A stretch of DNA of 64,000 nucleotides from Campylobacter concisus (GTDB lineage Bacteria > Campylobacterota > Campylobacteria > Campylobacterales > Campylobacteraceae). Where the stretch lies: the NCBI RefSeq assembly GCF_015679985.1, contig NZ_CP049239.1:868001-932000 (forward strand). The letters are read 5' to 3'. This document shows, one piece after another, positions 18,286 through 25,714 of the stretch. The notes beneath the pieces are model-generated. The model made no database searches, was not told the origin of the DNA, and was given only the letters and a program-made list of their open reading frames with translations. The number at the start of each line of letters is the position of its first letter. Position 1 is the stretch's first letter. Made by a program: the position numbers and the translations under genes.

Positions 18286-19065
18286 TTAAAATGCAGGTAT
18301 GACTTCGCCTTTATAGCGAGTGATGATGAAATTTTTAGTATCGGGGCTAAGCACTGCATCAATCAAAGCTTTGATTTTAGGGTTATTTTCGTTGCCAGCC
18401 TTTGTGACGATGATGTTAGCGTAAGGACTGTTGGCATCCTCAAGCAAAAGTGCGTCTTTTGCCACGCTCATACCAAGATCAAGGACAAAATTTGTACTAA
18501 TGGCAGCGATATCGACATCATCAAGCGTTCTTGGTATCTGAGCACCCTCAAGCTCTACAAACTGTAAATTTTTAGAATTTTTAGTTATGTCATTTATAGT
18601 TGCAACTTTTACGTTTTTATCGATCTCAATAAGACCAGCTTTTTCTAAAATTCTAAGTGCTCTATTACCATTTGATGGATCATAAGCGATCGCAACTTTT
18701 GCACCATCTTTTAACTCTTTTATGTTTTTTATCTTTTTAGAGTAAAAGCCAAGTGGCTCGACATGGACATTTGCAACACTTACAAGATGCAAGCCTCTAG
18801 CCTTGTTTTGCTCCTCAAGATATGGTAAATGCTGAAAGAAATTTGCATCCAAGCTGCCATCTTCTGTGGCGACATTTGGGATAGAGTAGTCTGAAATTTC
18901 AGAGATAACAAGGTCGTAGCCTTTATCTTTTAGCTTTGGCTTTACAAATTCTAAAATTTCAGCGTGTGGTACTGGTGAGACGCCGACTACGATAGTGTGG
19001 TCTTTGTCGGCTGCGTTAAGGCTTAGAGCAACTAAAGATGCGGTTAAAAGTTTGATAAATTTCAT
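18286..19065 (-). CDS. metQ: Periplasmic methionine-type binding protein (NlpA/MetQ family), second copy
   Basis: 259 residues with a signal peptide ending SLNA|AD and the NlpA family core: VVGVSPVPHAEILEFVKP, FFQHLPYLEEQN, EDANSPYANIIV, KIKALIDAVLSP. There is no lipobox cysteine, unlike lipoprotein MetQ of enterics, so it should be soluble in the periplasm. It is clearly a paralogue of the gene upstream (TEDG(S/D)LDANFFQHLPYLEE in both). Sites that touch ligand differ enough that the two may prefer different substrates, such as L-Met, D-Met or Met peptides. Confidence 0.88.
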   Translation of the reverse strand: MKFIKLLTASLVALSLNAADKDHTIVVGVSPVPHAEILEFVKPKLKDKGYDLVISEISDYSIPNVATEDGSLDANFFQHLPYLEEQNKARGLHLVSVANVHVEPLGFYSKKIKNIKELKDGAKVAIAYDPSNGNRALRILEKAGLIEIDKNVKVATINDITKNSKNLQFVELEGAQIPRTLDDVDIAAISTNFVLDLGMSVAKDALLLEDANSPYANIIVTKAGNENNPKIKALIDAVLSPDTKNFIITRYKGEVIPAF

Positions 19066-19089
19066 TGTTTTTCCTTTTTTGTTTGGTTT

Positions 19090-19126
19090 AAGCGACGCTA
19101 AAAAGGTAAAAGCTTTTACGTCGCTT
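19090..19126 (-). repeat. Hairpin between the two metQ genes
   Basis: Perfect arms AAGCGACG (19090-19097) and CGTCGCTT (19119-19126), with a 12-base palindrome TAAAAGCTTTTA inside. It lies between the first metQ stop and the second metQ start and no T run follows. It could stabilise the upstream message or lower expression of the downstream paralogue. Confidence 0.6.
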
Positions 19127-19140
19127 ATTTAAATTTTTAA

Positions 19141-19923
19141 TTAAAACGCTGGAAGGATAGCACCGTTGTATTTTATCTCGATAAATTTTTTAACTTCTGA
19201 TGAGTTTATTGCTTTATCAAGAGCCTTTATTTTAGGGCTATTTTCGTTACCAGACTTTACTACAACGTAGTTTACATACGGGCTATTTTTGCTTTCAAGC
19301 ACAAGTGCGTCTTTTACCGGATTAAGATTAGCATTTAGAGCATAGTTTGTGTTAATAACCGCGATAGTAACGTCATCAAGTGTTCTTGGTACTTGAGCAG
19401 TCTCTATCTCTTCAAACTTAAACTTTTTAGGGTTATCAACTATATCAAGCGGAGTTTTTAGTGGATTATCGTTTAGCTTAATAAGTCCAGCATTTGCAAG
19501 GATATCTAAAGCACGGCTTTCATTTGTCGGATCATTTGGGATAGATACGGTCGAACCATCTTTTAGATCTTTGATGTCTTTTATCTTTTTAGAATAAACT
19601 CCCATTGGCTCAAGATGAACGCCAACTGTTTTTATAAGATGAGTGCCTTTGTTTTTGTTAAATTCTTCAAGATATGGAAGGTGCTGAAAGAAATTTGCAT
19701 CTAAATCGCCATCTTCTGTTGCAAGGTTTGGCGTAGTGTAGTCGTTAAATTCTTTGATCTCAAGCGTATAGCCATCTTTTGCCAAAATAGGCTTTACAAC
19801 CTCTAAAATTTCAGCATGAGGGATAGGTGTAGCACCAACGATTATTGTTTTTGATTTATCAGCTGCATTTGCACTTACACTAAGACCAAGAGCAACTAAA
19901 GAAGTAAGAAGTAGTTTTTTCAT
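19141..19923 (-). CDS. metQ: Periplasmic methionine-type binding protein (NlpA/MetQ family), first copy
   Basis: 260 residues. Signal peptide MKKLLLTSLVALGLSVSANA with AxA cleavage and no lipobox cysteine; then IIVGATPIPHAEILEVVKP and the same FFQHLPYLEEFN block. Partner of MetN-MetI encoded upstream. Its Shine-Dalgarno (AAAAGGAT, 19936-19929) lies in a 10-base-pair hairpin and follows a structured leader with a small ORF (see 19927-20105), so its synthesis is probably controlled apart from metNI. Confidence 0.9.
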   Translation of the reverse strand: MKKLLLTSLVALGLSVSANAADKSKTIIVGATPIPHAEILEVVKPILAKDGYTLEIKEFNDYTTPNLATEDGDLDANFFQHLPYLEEFNKNKGTHLIKTVGVHLEPMGVYSKKIKDIKDLKDGSTVSIPNDPTNESRALDILANAGLIKLNDNPLKTPLDIVDNPKKFKFEEIETAQVPRTLDDVTIAVINTNYALNANLNPVKDALVLESKNSPYVNYVVVKSGNENSPKIKALDKAINSSEVKKFIEIKYNGAILPAF

Positions 19924-19926
19924 TTA

Positions 19927-19965
19927 TTATCCTTTTAAAATTTGCCAAGCACCAAAAAAGGATAA
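19927..19965 (-). promoter_or_regulatory. Hairpin sequestering the metQ Shine-Dalgarno
   Basis: Minus strand: TTATCCTTTT (19965-19956), 19-base loop, AAAAGGATAA (19936-19927), a perfect 10-base-pair match. The second arm contains the metQ ribosome site, so folding would block initiation. The loop holds GTGCTTGG, which could pair with CTAAGCAC at 20042-20035 instead. Confidence 0.65.
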
Positions 19966-19983
19966 ATTTAAGCTAGAGGGTTA

Positions 19984-20032
19984 AATTTCTTTTTAAGCGC
20001 TTAAGCTAGTTCTAAGCACTTAAAAAGAAATT
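19984..20032 (-). promoter_or_regulatory. Long hairpin B of the metQ leader
   Basis: Arms 20032-20013 and 20003-19984 on the minus strand pair over 20 positions, with one G-U in RNA, around a 9-base loop. The 5' arm includes GTGCTTA, which is also the 3' arm of hairpin A; thus A and B cannot coexist fully. Only a weak T run (TTTAA) follows, so termination may be weak or factor dependent. Confidence 0.6.
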
Positions 20033-20042
20033 CTGTGCTTAG
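20012..20042 (-). promoter_or_regulatory. Hairpin A of the metQ leader
   Basis: Minus strand CTAAGCAC (20042-20035) and GTGCTTAG (20019-20012) pair perfectly over 8 bases around a 15-base loop. It begins only 3 bases after the stop of the 19-codon leader ORF, so a ribosome at that stop would cover its first arm. Confidence 0.6.
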
Positions 20043-20045
20043 AGA

Positions 20046-20105
20046 TTAGTCTTTCGACGACGCGTTTTTTAATAGGCGGCACATGTGGCACATATCTGAT
20101 TTCAT
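20046..20105 (-). CDS. 19-residue Met/Cys leader peptide upstream of metQ
   Basis: ATG at 20105-20103, stop TAA at 20048-20046; peptide MKSDMCHMCRLLKNASSKD. The ribosome site GAAAGGAT lies about 6 bases ahead and is among the best in the area. Four of residues 5-9 are Met or Cys (M5, C6, M8, C9). Placement between metI and metQ, directly ahead of alternative hairpins, is typical of an attenuator leader peptide whose ribosome stalls when Cys- or Met-tRNA is scarce. The peptide itself is probably only a sensor. Too short for statistics, so rests on ribosome site, codons and context. Confidence 0.6.
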   Translation of the reverse strand: MKSDMCHMCRLLKNASSKD

Positions 20106-20180
20106 CTTTTATCCTTTCAGCTAAAAATTAATTCGGGCAATTTTAAGGAAAAAAGCTTAAAATCAGATAAAAACAAAGGC

Positions 20181-20855
20181 CTATTTTTTAGAAATTTTAT
20201 ATAAGTAGTTACCTAAAACTTGAAAAATTTGAACCATAATAATAAGAATAACCACGGTGTAAAGCATGATATCTGGGCGAAATCTTTGATATCCGTAGTT
20301 TATAGCGACAGATCCTAGTCCGCCACCGCCAACCGCACCAGCCATCGCTGAAAAGCCGATATTTACAATAAGCGTTAGCGTAAATGCCGAGATAATGCCA
20401 GGAAGTGCTTCTACAAACATGACTCGAAATATGATCTGAAATTTCGAGCTTCCAAAGCTTTGAGCAGCTTCAATAATGCCTTTATCAACCTCTTTTAGAG
20501 CATTTTCAATGAGCCTTGCTACAAACGGAGCCGCGCCAATAGTTAGCGGAACGATCGCAGCCGTAGTGCCGATACTTGTGCCTACGATCATTTTCGTAAC
20601 TGGAAAGAGCACGATAATTAAAATAATAAACGGAAAGCTTCTAAGCACGTTTATAATGATATCTAGCACAAAATAAAGTTGTTTGTTTGGCTTTAGTCCA
20701 TCTTTATCTGAAAGTATGAGCAAAACCGCAGGTATTAGGCCTATGGCAAAGGCGAGTAGGGTGGAGACTATGCTCATATATAACGTCTCGCCGATAGCTG
20801 GCAAAAGTATCCTAGAAAATACATCTGGAAATTTAGAAAAATCAATACCAAACAT
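20181..20855 (-). CDS. metI: Methionine ABC transporter permease MetI
   Basis: 224 residues with 5 membrane segments and the EAA coupling loop around AAQSFGSSKFQIIF (about residues 135-148), which docks on MetN. The ATG at 20855 overlaps the metN stop as TGATG and has GGGAGG 7 bases ahead; an ATG 15 bases further upstream would put that ribosome site within the coding part, so it is less likely. Ends with VQIFQVLGNYLYKISKK, as in the family. Confidence 0.93.
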   Translation of the reverse strand: MFGIDFSKFPDVFSRILLPAIGETLYMSIVSTLLAFAIGLIPAVLLILSDKDGLKPNKQLYFVLDIIINVLRSFPFIILIIVLFPVTKMIVGTSIGTTAAIVPLTIGAAPFVARLIENALKEVDKGIIEAAQSFGSSKFQIIFRVMFVEALPGIISAFTLTLIVNIGFSAMAGAVGGGGLGSVAINYGYQRFRPDIMLYTVVILIIMVQIFQVLGNYLYKISKK

Positions 20856-21811
20856 CAAGCAACCTCCCATAAAACGCCACTTTGCTTGATGTAGTTAAGT
20901 ACGTTTTCTTTATCTTTTTCATCTATGTTTATGACAAGCGAGCCAAGAACATTTTCGTTTAGCTTCTCAAGTTTGCCCCAGACTATGTTAAAGTCGATAT
21001 TTAGGCTTCTTGCCATGTGTGTGATCACGCTGTTTTGAGCCACTTCTTTTGGGAAAAATAGCCTGATATTTGTGCCAGTGCTTGGCAAAATTTCAACTTC
21101 ACCCAAAAACTCTTTCATCTTCTCGTCTGGCTTTAAAAATAACTCTTCAATACTTCCAGAGCCTATGATCTTGCCACTTTCTAGTAGTATCGCACGTTTT
21201 GCGATCGATTTTACAACCTCCATCTCGTGCGTGACGATTACGACGCTGATATCTAGCTCTTTGTTTATCTTTTCAAGCAGCTCTAAAATTTGATTTGTCG
21301 TGTTTGGATCAAGAGCCGAAGTCGCCTCGTCGCTTAGTAAAATTTTAGGATTTAAAGCAAGCGCTCTAGCGATCGCCACACGCTGTTTTTGACCGCCACT
21401 TAGCTCGCTTGGATAGCTTTTTGCCTTATTTTCAAGACCGACTAAATTTAAAAGCTCTCTCACTCTTTTTTCGGTCTCAAAGCTTTTGTAACCCCAAAAT
21501 TTAAGCGGAGTAGCCACGTTTTCAAAGACGTTTTTTCTAGCCATCAAAGCAAAATGCTGAAATATCATCCCAACATCTCGCCTTAAATGTCTCTGCTGCG
21601 TCTCATCTAAATTTTTTATCTCTTTATCAAAGACTTTTAGGCTGCCACCTTGATAGCTCTCAAGCCCGTTTATGCATCTTAAAAGCGTTGATTTGCCAGC
21701 ACCGCTGTGTCCCACGATAGCAAAAATTTCACCCTTTTTAACCTCTAAATTTATATCAAAAAGGATCTGTGTATCACCATAAAATTTGGTTAAATTTTCT
21801 ATTTTTATCAC
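20855..21811 (-). CDS. metN: Methionine ABC transporter ATPase MetN
   Basis: 318 residues: Walker [10 protein letters not shown] (34-42), signature [15 protein letters not shown], Walker [14 protein letters not shown], and a C-terminal NIL domain (about 240-318) that binds methionine and inhibits transport when the cell is full. GTG start (21811-21809) behind AAGGAAAA. It lies 32 bases after ddh on the same strand and may share its message. Confidence 0.95.
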   Translation of the reverse strand: MIKIENLTKFYGDTQILFDINLEVKKGEIFAIVGHSGAGKSTLLRCINGLESYQGGSLKVFDKEIKNLDETQQRHLRRDVGMIFQHFALMARKNVFENVATPLKFWGYKSFETEKRVRELLNLVGLENKAKSYPSELSGGQKQRVAIARALALNPKILLSDEATSALDPNTTNQILELLEKINKELDISVVIVTHEMEVVKSIAKRAILLESGKIIGSGSIEELFLKPDEKMKEFLGEVEILPSTGTNIRLFFPKEVAQNSVITHMARSLNIDFNIVWGKLEKLNENVLGSLVINIDEKDKENVLNYIKQSGVLWEVA

Positions 21812-21843
21812 TAAATTTTCCTTATTTTTAAAAGTGCGTCATC

Positions 21844-22830
21844 TTATAAAATTTCGCGCCTTAGCTCATCTGCACTCTTTGGTGAAAGAAGTGCTGGAGC
21901 TATGTCAAATACGCTAAATGCGCCGCGCTCGCCTCTTTGTGCCAAGCGATATGCCGCACGGGAATAGGCTACAAGTACGCTTGCTGTAAATTCTGGATTT
22001 GAGTCAAGTTTTAGCGAAAACTCGATCAAGTGTTTGTTCTCGCCATGCTCTCCGCTCACTCCACTTCGCAGCACAAATCCCCCATGTGGGATACCGCTAT
22101 GCTCTTTTTTAAGCGTTTCAATATCTATAAAATGCACGCTTGTGTCGTAGTCGGCAAAATAGTTTGGCATCGTTTTTATCTCATGCTCGATGCGTGCCTT
22201 ATCAGCGCCGTCCTCTGCCACGACGTAGCAATCGCGCAAGTGTTTTTCTCTTGTGGTTAAATTTGGATTTTCCCCAGCGCGTACTCGCTCTAGTGCGCTA
22301 TCTATGGGCACCGTGTATTGACGAGCGTCCACGACGCCTTTTATCCTGCGGATAGCGTCTGAGTGGCCTTGACTCACGCCTTTGCCCCAAAATGTGTAAC
22401 TGCTGCCGTTTTCAAGCACACTCTCGCCAAATAGTCTATTTAGTGAAAATAGCCCCGGGTCCCAGCCAACAGCGATGACGCCTACATTGCCACCTTTTTT
22501 AGCAGCTGCGTCCACTGCGGCAAAATGCTCTGGTATTTTAGCGTGCGTGTCAAAGCTATCGACGACATTAAACTCTTTTGCAAACTCTGGCGTCTGCGTT
22601 GGAAGGTCGGTTGCGCTGCCACCGCAAAGCACTAAAACATCAAATTTGCCCTTGTGCGATAAAATTTCATCCGCGCTAAATACTGGCGCGCCACACGTTT
22701 TTACCTTACTTGGATCTCTGCGGCTAAAGACTGCTGTTAGCTCCAAATCCTTGCTATTTCGCACCGAAAGCTCGACGCCACGACCTAAATTTCCATATCC
22801 TAAAACTGCTATTTTTATTTTTTCACTCAT
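21844..22830 (-). CDS. ddh: meso-Diaminopimelate D-dehydrogenase
   Basis: NADPH enzyme that aminates L-tetrahydrodipicolinate straight to meso-DAP, bypassing the acylated intermediates. 328 residues with N-terminal Rossmann motif AVLGYGNLGRGVE, the FSRRDPSKV block that binds the NADP phosphate, and family stretches DSFDTHAKIPEHFA, GWDPGLFSLNRLF, GVSQGHSDAIRRI and PNYFADYDTSVHFI. Length is right for the family. It provides DAP for peptidoglycan and lysine. Directly upstream of metNI on the same strand. Confidence is high as these motifs are specific. Confidence 0.93.
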   Translation of the reverse strand: MSEKIKIAVLGYGNLGRGVELSVRNSKDLELTAVFSRRDPSKVKTCGAPVFSADEILSHKGKFDVLVLCGGSATDLPTQTPEFAKEFNVVDSFDTHAKIPEHFAAVDAAAKKGGNVGVIAVGWDPGLFSLNRLFGESVLENGSSYTFWGKGVSQGHSDAIRRIKGVVDARQYTVPIDSALERVRAGENPNLTTREKHLRDCYVVAEDGADKARIEHEIKTMPNYFADYDTSVHFIDIETLKKEHSGIPHGGFVLRSGVSGEHGENKHLIEFSLKLDSNPEFTASVLVAYSRAAYRLAQRGERGAFSVFDIAPALLSPKSADELRREIL

Positions 22831-22909
22831 TTTTTATCCTTTAAATTTACATGCAAGGTAGTGCAGGGCGATAAATTTCACTTTAATAAGACAATGTATT
22901 AGCGCCAAT

Positions 22910-22951
22910 GGTAGCGTGGCAACTACAAGCTGCCAAAGATAAAACGCTACC
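22910..22951 (-). terminator. Nested hairpin downstream of valS
   Basis: Outer arms GGTAGCGT (22910-22917) and ACGCTACC (22944-22951), inner arms GGCA/TGCC. It lies just after the valS stop. No clear T run follows on the minus strand, so the terminator call is tentative. Confidence 0.45.
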
Positions 22952-22972
22952 CTTCAACTTTTGCCGCAAAAC

Positions 22973-25594
22973 CTACTCGCCAAGAGCTTCTAGCTCTTCG
23001 CATACTTTTTTAAATTTAGCCTCAGCGCTCTCTAGCGCCTCTTTGTTTGTCTCTATGACCTCTTTTGGTGCGTTTGCTACGAAATTTTGATTATTTAGCA
23101 TGCCTGAGAGTTTGGCTATCTCTTTTTCAAGCTTTGTCTTTTGAGACCTTAGCCTTGTGATGATACCGCTCATATCAAGCCCTTCAAGCGGGACAAATGA
23201 CTCTAAATTTTCACTCACGTCTCTTATTGAATTTTCGATTTTCTCATCTACAAAGCCAATCTCTTCGCATTTTGCAAGCAGCTTGATATACTCTTTAACC
23301 TCGTCAAGATCTATTTTTTCATTAAATTTAACAAAAGCTTTTGCTATCTTTGAGTTGCCAAGATCTATGGTCGCTTTTGCACGGCGAATAGCCACGATCG
23401 CTTCGATAACTAGCTCAAATTTCTTCTCAACATCTAAATTTCGCTCTTTTACTTCTGGGTAGCTCATCACCATTATCGATTTTGCATTTTCAAGCTGTGT
23501 ACCGCTAAGCTCCTGAAATAGGTACTCTGAAAGAAACGGTATGAAAGGATTTAGCAGCTTCATCGCCTCTTTAAATATACTTCCAAGCTCTTTTACGCTC
23601 GCTTTATCAGCCTTGCTAAGCTCGATGCCCCAGTCGCAAAACTCATCCCAAAGGAATTTATAAAGTGTGTTTGCTGCGTCATTGAATCGGTAGGCGTCGA
23701 TATTTTCGCGTACCTCTCTTACACACTCGTTAAAGCGGCTATTCATATAAATTCCAAGCTTTGTTTGAAGCTTGATGTCTTCTAAATTTTCAAATTTGCT
23801 CTCATTTAGCATGAGATATTTGCTTGCGTTATAAAGCTTGTTTGTGAAATTTCTTACCTGCTTCATCTTGGCATCACTTAGCTTGATGTCACGTCCTTGA
23901 ACGGCTAGAAGTGTTAGCGTAAAGCGCAATATATCGGCGCTATATTCATTTATGCTATCAAGCGGATCGATGACGTTACCAAGACTCTTGCTCATCTTTC
24001 TGCCGAATTCATCCTTTACAAGCGCGTGCAGATAGATATCGTCAAATGGCAGCTTACCAAGGGCATTTTCACCCTGAAACATCATCCTAGCAACCCAGAA
24101 AAATAATATATCAAAGCCAGTTATGAGAAGGTTGTTTGGATAAAACTCGGCAAGGTCGCCTTCAAACCATTTTTCATTTTTTAGTTCATTTTCATTTCCC
24201 CAGCCAAGCGTGCTAAATGGCCAAAGACCGGAGCTAAACCACGTATCTAGCACATCTGGGTCTTGGTGGATGTTTTTACTTTTACATTTTTTGCACTCAC
24301 ACGGCTCGCCTTCGTCAGCCCACATATGACCGCAATCATCGCAGTAAAATACTGGAATTTGGTGTCCCCACCAAAGCTGGCGTGAGATACACCAGTCTCT
24401 TAGTTCTCTCATCCACGCGTTAAAGCTGTTTATCCAGTGCGGCGGATAAAATTTGGTAAGGCCTTCAGAGACCTTTTGTATCGCTTCGTCTGCGATCTCT
24501 TTTTTGACAAACCACTGCTTTGAGATGTATGGTTCGACGACATTTTTGCAGCGGTAACAGTAGCCTACTTGATTTTCGTAGTCTTCTATCTTTTCGACAT
24601 TGCCAAGTTTTTCAAGCTCGGCCATGACGATGTCTCTAGCCTCAAGCCTCTCAAGTCCTGCAAATTTGTCGCACCTGTCGTTTAAAATACCCTTTTCATC
24701 AAAGACAGTAATAAACTCAAGATCGTGCCTTTTGCCAACCTCGTAGTCATTTTGATCGTGTGCAGGCGTGACCTTAACAAGGCCTGTTCCAAATTCCATA
24801 TCAACATGCTCGTCTGCGATGATCTCGATCTCTCTATTTATGATAGGTAGCACCACCTTTTTGCCGATTAAATTTTTATAGCGCTCGTCGTTTGGATTTA
24901 CCATTACAGCGGTGTCACCAAAGTAGGTCTCTGGACGAGTAGTCGCAACAACAACAAATTCACTTGGCTTATCTGCAAAATAATATCTCAAATGATAAAG
25001 TTTGCCTTTGTTTTCTTTGTGCTCAACCTCGATGTCAGAAAGCGCCCCATCATGCGTACACCAGTTTATCATATAGTTTTTCTGAACGATCAGTCCTTTG
25101 TCGTATAAATTTACAAAGGCTTTTTTTACAGCTTTTCTTAAACCCTCATCCATAGTAAATCTTTGACGAGACCAAGCCGGAGTTATACCAAGTTTGCGCA
25201 TTTGATGGACGATCATGCCGCCGCTTTTCTCCTTCCACTCCCACACTTTTTCTACAAATTTCTCACGTCCAAGCTCTTCTTTTTTGATGCCTTGAGCTAA
25301 AAGCTGCTTTTCAACTACGTTTTGAGTAGCGATGCCAGCGTGGTCGAGGCCTGGTTGCCAAAGTGTCTTATAGCCGTCCATTCTCTTGTAACGAGTCATA
25401 ATATCTTGGAGTGTAAAGGTTAGGGCGTGTCCGATGTGAAGCGAGCCAGTCACATTTGGAGGTGGCATCATAATGCAAAATTTACGTCCATCTTTTTGAA
25501 TATCTTTGTTCGCGTCTATCTCGAAGTATCCGCGTTCTTCCCAAATTTTATAAAATTTATCTTCTATCTCTTTTGCATTGTAAAATTCTGCCAC
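22973..25594 (-). CDS. valS: Valyl-tRNA synthetase
   Basis: 873 residues, class I synthetase: PPPNVTGSLHIGHAL (HIGH box, about 42-56), KMSKSLGN (about 526-533), an editing domain between them, zinc-type CxxC pairs (CYRCKN; CDDCGH with CKKCKS) and a C-terminal coiled arm (RLRSQKTKLEKEIAKLSG) that clamps tRNA. GTG start behind GAGGAC. Confidence 0.97.
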   Translation of the reverse strand: MAEFYNAKEIEDKFYKIWEERGYFEIDANKDIQKDGRKFCIMMPPPNVTGSLHIGHALTFTLQDIMTRYKRMDGYKTLWQPGLDHAGIATQNVVEKQLLAQGIKKEELGREKFVEKVWEWKEKSGGMIVHQMRKLGITPAWSRQRFTMDEGLRKAVKKAFVNLYDKGLIVQKNYMINWCTHDGALSDIEVEHKENKGKLYHLRYYFADKPSEFVVVATTRPETYFGDTAVMVNPNDERYKNLIGKKVVLPIINREIEIIADEHVDMEFGTGLVKVTPAHDQNDYEVGKRHDLEFITVFDEKGILNDRCDKFAGLERLEARDIVMAELEKLGNVEKIEDYENQVGYCYRCKNVVEPYISKQWFVKKEIADEAIQKVSEGLTKFYPPHWINSFNAWMRELRDWCISRQLWWGHQIPVFYCDDCGHMWADEGEPCECKKCKSKNIHQDPDVLDTWFSSGLWPFSTLGWGNENELKNEKWFEGDLAEFYPNNLLITGFDILFFWVARMMFQGENALGKLPFDDIYLHALVKDEFGRKMSKSLGNVIDPLDSINEYSADILRFTLTLLAVQGRDIKLSDAKMKQVRNFTNKLYNASKYLMLNESKFENLEDIKLQTKLGIYMNSRFNECVREVRENIDAYRFNDAANTLYKFLWDEFCDWGIELSKADKASVKELGSIFKEAMKLLNPFIPFLSEYLFQELSGTQLENAKSIMVMSYPEVKERNLDVEKKFELVIEAIVAIRRAKATIDLGNSKIAKAFVKFNEKIDLDEVKEYIKLLAKCEEIGFVDEKIENSIRDVSENLESFVPLEGLDMSGIITRLRSQKTKLEKEIAKLSGMLNNQNFVANAPKEVIETNKEALESAEAKFKKVCEELEALGE

Positions 25595-25680
25595 TTTTGT
25601 GTCCTCTTTCGTTTAAAAAATGCTTAATGTTATCTAAAATTTGTTTAAAAAAATCTTTGCAAAAGTGGGGAAATATGGGC

Positions 25681-25702
25681 TTGGGGCGGTTAAACGCCCC
25701 AA
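25681..25702. terminator. GC-rich hairpin between valS and the macroglobulin gene
   Basis: TTGGGGCG (25681-25688), loop GTTAAA, CGCCCCAA (25695-25702). It sits 13 bases after the macroglobulin stop on the minus strand, where it most likely ends the pbpC-A2M message. There is no strong T run. Confidence 0.55.
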
Positions 25703-25714
25703 AATTTATATGGC

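Noticed and set aside
19924-20180. SAM riboswitch or T-box in the metI-metQ gap
   Set aside because: I find no conserved SAM aptamer core or T-box sequence; the small ORF and alternative hairpins explain the structure better.
20855-20870. Upstream ATG of metI (MGGCL...)
   Set aside because: It would include its own ribosome site GGGAGG in the coding part; the ATG coupled to the metN stop fits better.
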